This document shows positions 1 to 61,255 of a stretch of 64,000 nucleotides of DNA, piece after piece. Origin of the DNA: Cristatella mucedo (taxonomy: Eukaryota > Bryozoa > Phylactolaemata > Cristatellidae). The first letter of the stretch is position 1. Every line of letters begins with the position of its first letter. The DNA lies in the NCBI GenBank assembly GCA_009760855.2, contig WPIO01000004.1:1336001-1400000 (forward strand), read 5' to 3'. A program made the translations under genes and the position numbers. The notes below the pieces were generated by a model. The model was not told where the DNA came from and did no database searches. It saw nothing but the letters and a program-made list of their open reading frames with translations.

Positions 1-713
1 TTTGAATTTTTCATGTGCTAACCGAATGATACATTTCTTTTTAGGCTAAGGAGCCACCGTCATTATCCATTTTAAATATGAATTATCTTATTCCAAGGAT
101 AGTGGAGAAGAAGCTTCCAAGGTGTTTTAGTCCTAAAATAAAGAATAAAAGCTTTTATATTTGGACCTGAAATAAGAGCAAGCAATATGTCACATCTCAG
201 GATTTGCCGTTACTGATTGAGATCATTTTCTCAAGTTTTGTCATCACTTTGAAAGTTTCCTCCATGTGAATTGGTTTCGGCAGCTTCGATTTCTTACCCT
301 AACAGAGTTTTGTAAAACTGAGTAAATACCTGTGCGTGAAAATACAGCCCCTCATCCTTGTATTTGTACTCTTGATTATTTCCTGGTGGTCATTGATCGA
401 GCTAAGTTCACTCAAAGTTAAATAAATACCGATTGAGCTAAGCTTACTGCAATTTAAATAAGTAGGAATAGTCCCATTTGAATCGGTGATTTACTGTTTT
501 TGAGTATTTTCTGACTTCAATACTTCCGACAAGTGTTTATAGCCTAATTACTACTCCGCAGAAATTATCAATAGTCAGTTATTAAACCATGATTTGCCAA
601 GTACTTGCACTCACATAGCTTGCCCATCCTATGCTTATTGTGCAGCATCTAAGACAATCAACTTTTAAGAATAGATCAATTAGCTACGTGAGGAGTCGTG
701 GTCAGCTTGCGGA
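1..713. other. left edge, nothing recognised
   Basis: AT-rich sequence with no open frame of note and no repeat I can name. The same holds for 952-1649 and 1833-2464. Confidence 0.5.
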
Positions 714-799
714 TGTTACCATTTAATTGCATTTCCCTTTGCAGCAAATGTAAAGCGCCTAGAAAGAGATTGGGTTCTCTGAGGGCGCTTTATCAAGTA

Positions 800-840
<41 letters not shown>

Positions 841-951
841 CCAATCGTTTAGTAATGCTTTCTATACAGCATTTGTATAGTGCCTAGAAGGAGATTCAGT
901 TCTAGGAGAGTGCTATGCAAGTGTATTCTAATTCTTATTATTATTATTACA
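714..951 (+). mobile_element. two LINE-A 3' tails in tandem, with (ATT)n
   Basis: First copy (about 714-838) carries the family 3' hairpin, AAAGCGCC ... GGGCGCTTT with an inner AGAGA/TCTCT stem, then CAAGTACATT and an (ATT)n run. The second, more diverged copy (838-951) has the same layout. Both are 5'-truncated non-coding tails. Confidence 0.85.
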
Positions 952-1649
952 ATTGCCAATTATGCAACTTTCATCAGAAAATACTGACATTTAACGGTAT
1001 TTTATGGAGGTTCACTTATTTCATATTATTTGCAGCAATTACCTGAGTTCAAATTCAGGCATTAGCCGCCTAACTCACCTTTTCATGTGTATTCAAAAGG
1101 ACGTTTCTCGTCTTCCGCCAGTTGCATCGTGACATGTCGCGTGCATTTCCCAGTGGCACCCTAGAGGTCAAAGCTAGCCGTGCTTCTGAGTTTCTATGCG
1201 ATCATCACCGTGTAATTTTCTTTGCATTAGAACGTGAACTACAAGTGTTTTTATTTCTATCTACTAAAGATTCAGAACTACTCTCTTTACTCAGTAGTAA
1301 GGCAGCCTCATCTTAATCAAAATTGACCGTGAGGTAAAACGTAAATAAAACGGGAGTGGTGTTAGAGCTGATGTTAGTTTTACTACGTTCTTCAATGTTA
1401 TCGGTGCTTATTAGGGTTAATCTCTCTCCAGTGGAGTAGCAACATACAAATTTAATACACTCATAGTCGGATCGTGCAAAAGTGTCGAATGAAACAACAG
1501 CTTCAAGACGCCCATTGAGTTGCGCGAACTTCGTCTTCACTGGTTGTCGGTTCCCTGCGTGGAGACGTGCAAAATTCGTCTCTGATCTGTCCGGCTCCTT
1601 TCAAAATTGTCCGATGAGTTTTAACACAAACGGATTATGGTAACCACAG

Positions 1650-1832
1650 TTGCATGCTGACCCTGAGCATGTCACCTATAACCGTGTTATTTATGTTGTT
1701 TATCAAGCATGCTACCACTCACTCTTCCATCGCGGTTCATTTGCAGGAAATCTAAAGCGCCTTGAAAGAGATCGAGTTCTCTGAAGGCGCTTTATCAAGT
1801 GTATTATTGTTATTATTGTTATGATCAATGGT
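1650..1832 (+). mobile_element. LINE-A 3' UTR and tail
   Basis: Contains GCATGCTGACCCTG..CATGTCACC and GTGTTATTTATGTTG blocks found in other LINE-A 3' UTRs, then the 3' hairpin and an (ATT/GTT)n tail. No coding part. Confidence 0.8.
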
Positions 1833-2464
1833 CTGTCGATAGGCTCGGTGCGAAGAAAGGATGAAAATAGTTCGGCGGCAAACGGAAAGAAAAAACTAAA
1901 CAATGCGAAATATAGCACTTAGTTAAATTAATAAACTAATCTTCAGTTAAAGTCAGCCGTGACTTACAAAACAGATATGGACCGGATAACCTGTTGTAAG
2001 TCGAATTTTTATAAGTCGATCATGATGTGGGATACGTTCTACTAGAATTCATTCTGACGCTGTCATACGTTGCTTTCTCCCTTGTGTTTTCAAAACTGTC
2101 GAATCTGCTGACTACGGGCGGATTCTTAGATATATTCTTATTTGTAGATGTGTGTTTGACCGTTGCAGAGTTCGTCTCTCGAGTTTTAACTCAGGGGCAC
2201 CATTCAGTATTTGCTATTCTGTAGCATAAAATTGTTTATATATTTTCACTATTTAAAACCTTTAATGCAACTTACTTCAAAATAATCATTATTTAAATTA
2301 AATATTTTTATATAACAGTTAACGGCAATATAATAGATTTGAAAATATTTGTTTAATTACTAATTATTTAATTACATTTATTTTAAGCGGGATATTTCGG
2401 TCTATCTCTTTGACATTCGACTGCTTGTTGGGGCTATTTTGTCAGGGCTATTTTTTCAGCAGCT

Positions 2465-2845
2465 ATTTTGTCGGGTTACAGCTGGAGCCAGAGAATAAAG
2501 AGACCTTATAATGATTGAGATAATCTTGTATTCGATACGCTACTTGATTGAGCCAATGGAGGTCGGCAAGGAGTGGAGTAACGTGGAAACGACAGCTCTC
2601 GCAACAAACAAGTCTAGCTGTACAGTATGCCCGTAAGTGCATAGACTGGTAGACCTGTTAGCAGTTACGCTCAGAAGTAGAGGAAGGGTTAACACAAATG
2701 CTAGGACTAAATTGAATGTTGTATGCATGCCTAAGAAAGTCGGAGTTTTCGCAGAGTATTCAGACTTGACTGTGGAGCAGATGTGGTAGTCCGGTTAAAA
2801 GTCAATGCCGAGCAGGATACCGAGGTTGTGTGCAAATTCTACAGG
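2465..2845 (-). mobile_element. LINE-A ORF2 C-terminal fragment, degenerate
   Basis: On the minus strand, stretches parallel the LHWLPV..RI and LVLAF blocks seen in better copies at 7.9-8.3 kb, with several disruptions. There is no tail at this locus. Confidence 0.6.
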
Positions 2846-2895
2846 ACATATGCTGGAGGAATCGATCAGGAGCACTAAGCTTTCCAATTTCAAAG

Positions 2896-3198
2896 TCACG
2901 CTATCTGAGCCGTACCGCGACCATCTGAGCCCTACTTCCAGTATTTGACCCCTGCTTCCAGCTTCTCAGCCGTGCTTCCGCCAAGCTGGTTTGGCCCAGC
3001 GGCTAATGCGCTCGCCCAGACCGAGGTCCGGCCAAGGTCGTGGGTTCAAGCCCTGTGGCATATGTTAAGCGCCTGAATGGAAATTAAGTTCTCTTAGGGT
3101 ACTACATAAATTAATTATTTAAAATGAATTGTATTTTTCCTGCATCTGAGCCCTGCTTCTAGCATCTAAAGCTGTACTGCAAGCATCTGAGTTCTGTA
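2896..3198 (+). repeat. degenerate ~21-bp minisatellite split by a SINE
   Basis: Units resembling CTGAGCCCTGCTTCCAGCAT recur at 2896-2984 and again at 3140-3198, with the SINE at 2984-3125 sitting between them. About seven imperfect units are visible. Confidence 0.6.
2984..3125 (+). mobile_element. tRNA-headed SINE
   Basis: Pol III box A-like TGGCCCAGCGGCTA and box B-like GGGTTCAAGCCC form a tRNA-like head. It is followed by CATATGTTAAGCGCCTGAAT and a hairpin/AT tail like that of LINE-A. Confidence 0.8.
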
Positions 3199-3596
3199 TC
3201 AAGCGGTACAAGTAAAAACGTAATACGCTGCTCCTTATGGGAAACATTATATATTTCGTATATAGGTACTCGGCCAGCTACCATGGCATACGATGACAGC
3301 TGTAGACACCACAGACTGCAGAGGAAGGGTAGCCGGCTGAGAATCAATACGACTAAACATATACCACTACAGAAAACCAGAAAGATACGAAATTTACACT
3401 ATGAGTCGCATATAGGACAAAAAACCTTTGATGCAGATATCAAATATAAATTGTACATATTTATAAAAAAAATGCAAGGGTACAAGGGTAGAGAAAAAAC
3501 TACTTGTGGCTAATCGATGATTTGCAATATACCTCGCGGCTGCTGTTAGCGAGATGACAGCCGTCGGTAGTCAATGGCCGAAGCCGGAGTGAGTCT

Positions 3597-53120
<49,524 letters not shown>

Positions 53121-53538
53121 TTTCTCACCGACATTTATTATTCGGTAGGCCAATAAGCTGATTTACTCTGCTTGCAAAAAGCGCGCTATCGTATCGTCTG
53201 CTGCTACTAGCATGCTGATATAAAATGTAAAGTCTTCAAGACTGCCTTTCCTACATTTGAAGCGTAACTGCATCTCTCACCTGCTGCCTTCTGCTGGTTT
53301 TTTTGGAGGCTTGTCGTGCGCAATGTATCTTGAACACTGACGGCCTTTAATGTTACGTTCTATGTAATGCGATAGCCGTTTCTGCAAGAACGAAGAGAGA
53401 TCTAAACCGCCTTTGCCCACTGAGGAGCTGTCGAGTTTTTGCATGTAAACAAAGATGGTCGCGTGGAAACTCTCCCTCCGGTCGAACGCATTTTGTCTTC
53501 TTCAGCGTGCGAAAGTTAGCCAACGAAGCTCTGCGCCG

Positions 53539-53712
53539 AAGACTTAGTCATGACACTTGCATAGAGCTCCTCGTCTGTCGATCGACGGATTGATACATTT
53601 GTGTTTACATAACCAATGTGAAACAACAGCTAGTCACAAAAGATAGAGCCTGCAAGCAAAAAAGCACCTCTCGAGGCTGCTCCAAGAAAAAGAAAGATGG
53701 CCCGCGGCCAGC
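53539..53712 (-). repeat. dispersed ~170-bp element, copy 2
   Basis: Reverse-complement partner of 17067-17239 with only a handful of differences. It lies about 420 bp beyond the proposed TRPM start exon and directly against a SINE, so it could sit in or near the promoter. It contains an AAGATGGCCCGCGGCC block resembling a YY1 site. Confidence 0.85.
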
Positions 53713-53743
53713 TCGGTGGCTAACTTCGTAGCCACCGAGCTGG
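53708..53743. repeat. perfect 15-bp hairpin at element/SINE junction
   Basis: CCAGCTCGGTGGCTA, a six-base loop ACTTCG, then TAGCCACCGAGCTGG. The right arm is the start of the SINE. Confidence 0.95.
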
Positions 53744-53875
53744 TTTGGTCTAGCGGTTAAGGTGCTCGCCCCGACCGAGGTCTGGCTGATGTTGTGGGCT
53801 CGAGCCCCGAGGCACATGTGAAGCGCCTGAATAGAGATTAAGTTCTCTTGGGGCGCTATATAAATGAATTATTAT
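53731..53875 (+). mobile_element. tRNA-headed SINE, well preserved
   Basis: GAGCTGGTTTGGTCTAGCGG, box B GGGCTCGAGCCCC, AAGCGCCTGAATAGAGATTA, GTTCTCTTGGGGCGCTATAT, then AAATGAATTATTATT. Confidence 0.93.
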
Positions 53876-56089
53876 TTACGAGCATGGGGGCAGTCCCGAC
53901 CGGCTCTGCATGTTAAAAGGAAAGTTACATGTCGAGGTTTCTAATTATTGAATTTAGTGCTCAGGTACGTACGTCTAGTTCATGAAATTCACTTCAACGG
54001 AAGTCTTTGCGGATTTACTAGGAGGCGCTGACCAATTGGAAGAACGCTCGTGTTGAGTTATCAGGGTAGGAGTATATATTTCCAGCGAATAGGGTAAGTG
54101 TTTCATTATTCTCATTTCGTTCCTCCGGTCTCATTTCCTTCAAGGTTGCAGAACAAGAAAAATTGCACTTTTTACGAATAAACTCTCTGTTTTTATTAAT
54201 ATGGATTCCGATCTGGATTATATTAGCGAGCCAAATGTATGCGTGACTATCCCTCCTAATTAAAGCGAGCAAGTCCATCCGTACCTCCGTCGTGAGTCAA
54301 AATGGCGATCAGTACTTCCGGGAGTGACGTGTAATAAACGTGCAGTTCTAGCTATGCTCCTGCTCTTGTGCAGCCCTCCTGAATTTCCTGGAAAAGGTTT
54401 CATTCAATTACTTCGCTTTGCTATAATTAGCTTTGAATCAATTATTAAGAGGAACTCCGACTATTTGGCCGTTTAGAGCTGATGTCGCGCTTTGTACTTT
54501 TCTATTCCGACCTCTTTTTAGGGATAAGAGTATTGTTCTTATTTTTTTTTTACTAGAAAGTAAATGGTACCTCCGCATGCACATAATCCTTTTCGGTGAT
54601 TCCCTAATTTCTTTTAGTGCCTCGCATATCTATACTTAATCGCTACCCCGCATGCATACCCCGCGTTGCCGCTGCAGAATTATTCGTAGTTTATATTTTT
54701 GTGAGTATTGTTGCTGCCGTTCAAGGCCAAGGCCGTGCTATGCACCTTTATCTTCGGACGCTTTTTCCAGGAATGAGAGCACTGCTGCTATTTCTTCTTT
54801 ACGAGAACATGTATGGTCCCCAAGCACAATATCAGTCTCTTTACATTAATTTTCTCTCTCTCTCTCTTCTTCGATCTTTTAGTTCTTCGCATATTATCAA
54901 TGCTTACTCGCAAACCCGCAGGCAGACATTGTTACCGCTGCAGACCCACCTGAAATAAGATGGGTATTTTTAACTTTTTATTTATTTTCCTGTCAAATCA
55001 GACGGCAGCAGTGCTCTCATTAAAGGATGGTGCGCTTGCCGTTGAATTGATTCGTAGCTCCACCGTAGTGCAGAGCACTTTCCGGTGTATTTGGGAAAGC
55101 GAAGCTGATTACTTGCTTTGAAGAAGTATTTATTATTCATACAAAAATTATTTTCTTTGGTGTGATTTTTCATATTGATCTTAGCCGAGAATTAGAATTT
55201 AGAATTTAGAATTATAATTTAGAATCGTGGAATTATGATATATCACACGGATTCAAAAGCAGTGCTCTGCTTGAAGTTGGCTGTAAGACTCAGTTGAACC
55301 TCAGGAAAGAGCCTAAATTCATCCCTGAAGGCATTGCTATAACTAGAGGCATTTACAGTAGCTTAACACTAAGCGAGCAAGACCATTACCGTAGGCCATG
55401 GAAATGACGAAGAAACTTTGCACTGAAATTTACACAATTCCAAACCAGTAATAGCTTCTAGTATTCTCAATTAAAAGTTCGCTCTAGCGTGATAATGCTA
55501 GAGCCCAAATTAGAACAAGCTTTCCTCTCCGGCATACTCAATGTGCCTAGGGAAAAATACTTTCTACAACTATTTATAATTTTGTATACATGTTCTCATC
55601 AGTATTAGGATTATTGATTATCTATTGATCTGTGTCAATTTACGATCAGGTCCAATGCGGTTTATCCGTCATCCATTACATATAATTCGTTTGAGCCAGC
55701 TCTATTGCTTTTCGCATTGATTGCTAATGTCGTATGTCCAATTTCCTCGGGTCTATTTCGCCAAATGTCACATTGGCACATCTCCCAGCATTTCACAGCA
55801 CATACCACACATTTCTCATAACACAAGTCTGAAGCTAAGGCATAGGTTGGAAAAACATCATATTGCATTGTTACAGCCATTCGTTATTGCATGCGCTTAC
55901 AATGTAAGTAATCTTTCGCTTGCTTATCTACTTTCGCTTAATTTAGTTTCACTACCTGTTTGACAATCATCACAAGATCTTTCACTGGGTATAGCTTTTG
56001 GCTAACATGAAGTGTATGCTCAGAAATTCTCGCACTAAGTCCTGCCCAGGACATTAGCCCTATCTAGGCCTATCTTTACTAGGAACTTT
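53876..56089. other. right flank, nothing recognised
   Basis: Short open frames only, none with splice sites or family motifs I can defend. An ATTTAGAATTTAGAATTATA run is near 55190-55225. Confidence 0.45.
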
Positions 56090-56885
56090 TAATAACAATA
56101 GTAATAATAATGAATTTGATAAAGCCATCTCAGGGAAATTAATCTCTTTCTAGGCACTTTAAAATCGCTCCAAAGGAACCACGATCGAATGGTTAGTGGT
56201 TGCATGCTCAATACACAACAGCAATAGCATGGTTAGGGGTGGCATACATAGGGTCAGCATGCAACTATGGTTAGTGGTAGCATGCAATAGTGTCAACACG
56301 CATAAGTACATAAAGTTCGAATCACAGAGACTCACTAAATGGTGCCATAAATAGATGCATTTATAGTTTCTTCTTAAACCTGGACAAGTCAGGAAATGTC
56401 GCGACGCAAGTCAGGAGTGAGGTACAGGCTTTGGGAGCATCCGAACTAAAGGCATGGTCTCCAAAGAATATGAGGTTTCTACGAGGTTTAGGTAAACAGT
56501 TAGATTCCGAAAGTAGGTAGTACGAGGGTTATTCTGGTTGGGCAGTAGATCTGATAGGTTGGCTGGAGCCAAAGAATGAAGATACCTGAAAGTGAGTGGT
56601 AAAATCTTGTATTCGATGGGTTACTTGACTGGGAGCCAGTGTAGGTCGGCGAGAAGTGATGTGATGTGGCAACTGCGACGCTCATGTCATTCAAGCTAGC
56701 TGAAGAGTTTTGCACCGGCTGTAAGCACCTGAGCGCACAGGCGGGTAGGCCAGCAAGCAGTGAGTGACAGAAGTAGACGTTACGTAGAAGTAACAGAAGA
56801 AGACGGAATGTAAAAATGCATGGACCAATTTCGACGTGGTATACCTGCCTAAAGAAGCCCAAATTTTAGCATCGTTGTGTAACTC
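56090..56885 (-). mobile_element. LINE-A copy, ORF2 C-terminus broken
   Basis: Tail and 3' UTR at 56090-56340. Beyond it are ORF2 pieces (SLLAGLPACALRCLQPVQNS, HFSPTYTGSQSS) split over frames. Same orientation as the next copy. Confidence 0.85.
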
Positions 56886-57031
56886 TTACCAAATTTTGAA
56901 AGTAGGTTCTGCTTAAAAATGCAATTCAGTAGGCATCACATTCTGATTGCACAGAAAAGAAATAAATGTAGGATACATATCATCTTGATTAAGGACCGCA
57001 TTCCTAACTGCCTTTTTCTCAACCATGATTA

Positions 57032-57560
57032 ATAATAATAATAATAATTGACTTGATAAAGCGCCCTCAGAGAACTTAACCTCTCTAGGCGCTTTACATT
57101 TGCTGTGAAGTGAAATGCAATTGAATGGTAAGTAAAATCATGCTTGAAAAACAAACTAAATGAATAATATGGTTAGGGGTGACATGCACAAGGTCAGCAT
57201 GCAAATGTGGTTAGTGGCAGCATGCACAGTGTCAGCACGCATCAGCACATCAAGGACGAATCCCAGGGACCCACTAAATGCTGTCCTAAATAGGTGTGTT
57301 TTTAGGTTCCTTTTAAATGTGGTCAGGTCAGGGGATGTTCTGACGCAGGTCGGGAGGGAGTTCCAGGCTTTGGGAGCATACGAGCTAAATGCACGGTCTC
57401 CAAAGGATTTAAGGTTTGTACGAGGTATTTCTAGACTGTTGGATTCCGAAAAGCGGGTGGTATTATGCTTGGCCTAATGGGGTAGTATATCTGACAGATA
57501 GGCTGGAGCCATAGAATGAAGGGACCTAAAATTGAGCGACAAAACCTTGAAGTCAATGAT
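57032..57560 (-). mobile_element. LINE-A copy, 5'-truncated
   Basis: (TAA)n, hairpin and 3' UTR, then ORF2-end blocks (GGACCCACTAAATGCTGTCC, CTCCAAAGGATTTAAGG) very close to the 19.0 kb copy. Truncated at about 57560. Confidence 0.9.
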
Positions 57561-57824
57561 TCAGCTTCAAGCCAAAATTCTGAATATACCTATACTTGCA
57601 ATTGTACCTCAAGAAAGGAAATCGAGTAGTTAAAAAGCCGAAAGTTACTACTTGAGTTGGTTGTGACCATTAAAAGAAGCTGCTTCTCAGAGATTCCGAA
57701 AATGTGACATCCGAGAACCCAAAGAAGGCGAATGCAGTAGACTTACAGTGAATGAAAAATACCTCACTCTTCATTAGTAAGCAATGTTCTCTCTAAGACA
57801 CCTGGGCAAGTATAGGAAATATAT

Positions 57825-58012
57825 AATTTTTTTGTACAGCACACCAAAAGAACTGAATCTCTTTCCAAGCTATTCGCATATGCCGCATGGCTCGAGCCCA
57901 CGGCCTAGGTCATCTAAAGAAGGTGCAAGGTCATCTAAAGGTCATTTAAACTGGGTGCAAGGCCTTTACCACCAAATGCGAACACCCTAATCCCTGAGCA
58001 AAATCAGGGCTA
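57825..58012 (-). mobile_element. tRNA-headed SINE, reverse, with internal duplication
   Basis: Tail TCTCTTTCCAAGCTATTCGC, box B GGCTCGAGCCC, and a duplicated GGTCATCTAAAG segment between the boxes. Its head abuts an unassigned reading frame. Confidence 0.75.
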
Positions 58013-58262
58013 ATGTATGCCTTCTTGATTCGCCTAAATCGGTTAATTTCATCGTAAGAGCAACGAATGAAATGCACCGAGGCCTTCGCGAACTTGAGGC
58101 GCTTTTTGTAGTGGAAAATGGTCTCTGCGATCACGTAGCTCATGGAGGATCAAGGGGCGAAGGTCGCGAGAAAGATGCCTATAGGGCAACCATCGCTACC
58201 AAATTGTCTTGCAGTTTTAAGAAATCGGATCCTTTGCCGTGCAAGGTCGGAGCGCCTAACCA
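58013..58262 (-). pseudogene. unassigned reading frame with one internal stop
   Basis: The minus strand is open from MVRRSDLARQRIRFLKTARQ through GSDGCPIGIFLATFAP, one TGA, then MSYVIAETIFHYKKRLKFAK and FIRCSYDEINRFRRIKKAYI, where a SINE begins. The composition looks protein-like and GC is above its surroundings. I do not recognise the family; plus-strand frames are also open here, so coding is uncertain. Confidence 0.3.
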
Positions 58263-60319
58263 TGCCAACTAGTGTGCATGTACAATCTCCATTTGTAGTC
58301 TCTAAAATCTTCTCATTTGCTGACGCTAGTTAGGTTCAGTCACAGTGCCTTAAAGAGTTTGTAAACACTAGCTGTAGGTTAAATCGAATAGGATCCTTTA
58401 GGACCCATTGCTGTGGACACGCAATTTCTTGTGCCAACATTCCTGCTCTCACGTCAGGAGGGAAAATATGCTGGTTAATCTCTCTTCACCATTTCAGCCC
58501 ACTCAGTGAATACGTAATGCGCATCGAAACAGCTTCAAGAAACTCAGTTACATTTTATCAGCTTACATATTTGGGTGAATGTGCATAGCAAAGGCGCTTT
58601 GGCAGCCCTAGTCTGGTGTATTTTATGGTACATAAATACAGTTGCATTGATTTTTCAGCATAACTTCATCCCAGCTCAAGAATGAACTTACTTAGTCGAG
58701 CGAAATGTGAGGACAAGAGACGATTACGTGTGAGCTGTTCATTTTGTAACAAACAGACAGACTCTAGTGCCCGACTGTTTTCCTGCTGTTATAGATCGTA
58801 CCGTTGAGGTGCTTGACGAGGTGCAACCTTTGCACTTTTGTAAGAGCGCCATTTAATTTTTGCTGGAATATGACCGACAGTATCATAAAAAGTATGTCAG
58901 GAGCTTTTAATGAATTTGTGAATTCTTCGGCATAAAATTGCGGCTCCATACGCAAGAATTATGGAACTGCCACCCGAGGACGCTCCGACCCGGAAGCTGG
59001 CGACCACAATGGATGCTAAGGCCCCGTGCAGAAGTGGCCTCCGGCACTGCAATTGACCTAAGTAGCGGCACAAAGCGGACTGAGCCTGTATTATTTAGAA
59101 TTTATGTGCCGTGAGTTCGCGTGCAAATAAAAGTCACTTCGGATTCACCAGTCTGCGCTGAAAATCGGATGAGTAACATCGCAATACATGTACATAAATT
59201 TAATGGGATTCCGTTAGTGATAGAGTGAGTCCCGTAACCACGGGTAGCTGACTTCACGCAGCTCAACTTGTGGTTATTGCGATATGTTTAGTACCACTAA
59301 GATGGTACAACTGCTACGAGTGTCTTGTCAAATATATCATGGGAGTTAACTTACTAACTTGTATGCGTAGCTACAGCAACCGCTCTCATGGTTGAGATCG
59401 AGCAACGAATTTTTCGTTGAACTCTGTAATATTAAGGAGCGGACAATTGGCTGCCATTAATTATTTGCATCTGTAAACGCTGCGGAGATTACCTAACGGA
59501 AGGAATAGATGAAAGAAAGGTCCTGGGCGACGTTATTGTTGCGACTACGCTTCGGTGCAGCTATACACTAATGTTCGTGGTCATTAATTTTTAAAATTTT
59601 CCTCGCATTATTTGGCATATCTTAACGTAATTAAAGTAGTATTTTTATGAGCTTCTGTATTCGTAAATAATATATGCATGTATGGGCAGAATATTGTCGG
59701 TTAGAGGAAACTACACAAATGCGCATGTGCCGTGGTCTGTAAATATTGTAAGTATGAATTCTCAATAGCAGGGCTTTAATATTATTGTCTAAAGTACCAT
59801 AAAGGAACTGCACGTATTATATTATATATGATTATATTATATATTATAGAGCAATCTGAGCATTGGTAAGAATTCATGTGCATAACTCAAAGCCATGGTT
59901 TTTGCAAAGCCTTGTGTACATGTTTTCTAAATTTTCCCATTACAAAGAATTTTCAGTGGTAAGATATAACTGCAAGATTCCAATAAGTACGGTGGGGTTA
60001 CCAACTTAGTTGCGGAGCCCTCAGACTAACCTTCCAAGTCAAAGTAAAACTATTTTTCTGGGATTTTTTGTGGGCACATGTTATTAAAATTACTATACTA
60101 ATAGTGAATCTTATGTATAGTTTATCGAGAGTAAATAAATCTCTTTCTGTGCACTTGAGATATGCTGGACGACGTCAGCTGACTACTGATAATTTGGCCA
60201 ATATTCAACGTGCACGACCGCGTACAACACAGTCTATATGATCAGAGCGAATGCCGTGAGAGGAAGTCGACAGGTTTTTAGGTTTTCTTTCAAACTTGGC
60301 ATATAGTTGCGGTCCGGCG
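58263..60319. other. right flank, nothing recognised
   Basis: A short open plus-strand stretch at 58950-59053 (MELPPEDAPTRKLATTMDAK) looks protein-like but is isolated. Otherwise no features seen. Confidence 0.4.
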
Positions 60320-61120
60320 AGGTTTGAGTTGGCCGCGGGCGAGCGTTTCAGGCTTTGCTCCGGGCTTTGCTTGGGGCTACTGTGCTACCTTTTTCTCCTC
60401 GGTCAGTAAAAAGCCGAACTCCCGACGGGCAGCCCTCCTTCCGCTCTGCTTGGCATCCATCACCATCTGCTCGTTCGCGTCCGCCGCTTCGGCGTTCTCG
60501 GTCTGCGCTGCCTGAATCGCTGCCCCAGATTCTCTCTGAGCATTCGTCTTCCGCTCGTTCCAGTCAGCGCCAGCTACAAAAGAGGAGCGAGCCCTGCTCC
60601 GCTCGTGGCGCGCGTGGAGATCGGCCGAGACCTCGCCCTGACTGCTCTGTCGATGAGCGGGCTGCACTGCTGAGAAGATTGAGCCGTCGGATGCGCGTGA
60701 AAAAGTCGCTGGTATGACTCACGCTCGACGGCTCGCGCGCCGCCATGACTACTCGCCTCTTGGTTCCGGAGCTCGCGAATCGACACGCGAACTCAGCATG
60801 GCGGCAGGCGCTGCGGACTCCTTTTCGAAATTACTGCTCACGTCGGTGGGCGCCGGCGTGGGCTCTCCGAGGAGGGGGCGGCTGTGCGATCAGATGCCGG
60901 GCATCGATCGCTCCGTATCGCTCCGGTCTTGGTCGGACAGCTGCTAAATTCAACGACGGTGTCATGCAGTGCCTTTGCCGGCTACCTTCAAGTTGCCGTA
61001 GGAGCCCTGCTTCTGCTGCTACAGCGAAAGAAATAAAGAAATGCGAAAGAAGTCCTGCTGCAGCAAAGCCACGGGAGCTATCCGCCGGTGATTGGGCTGA
61101 GCCGAGCTGCTAACGCCACG
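60320..61120. other. CpG-rich block, possible promoter or exon area
   Basis: The density of CG dinucleotides rises abruptly compared with the AT-rich DNA to the left. Many long frames are open on both strands, as expected from few A/T-rich stops. One minus-strand frame (60389-60712) ends FGFLLTEEKK at an AAG/GTAGCA possible donor, but I cannot assign a product. Confidence 0.4.
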
Positions 61121-61183
61121 CGGGTTGTAGTTTGCCAAGTTTTGAACTTGCGCCCGAAGCCGGCATAGAGCATAATCAGTAGC

Positions 61184-61185
<2 letters not shown>

Positions 61186-61252
<67 letters not shown>
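61186..61252. repeat. (GA)n microsatellite
   Basis: About 65 bp of GA. Confidence 0.97.

Positions 61253-61255
<3 letters not shown>

Noticed and set aside
54018-54278. Minus ORF with FIRKKCNFSC as the missing TRPM N-terminal exon
   Set aside because: It loosely recalls the Lys-Arg-Glu-Cys motif, but there is no good donor in the needed phase.
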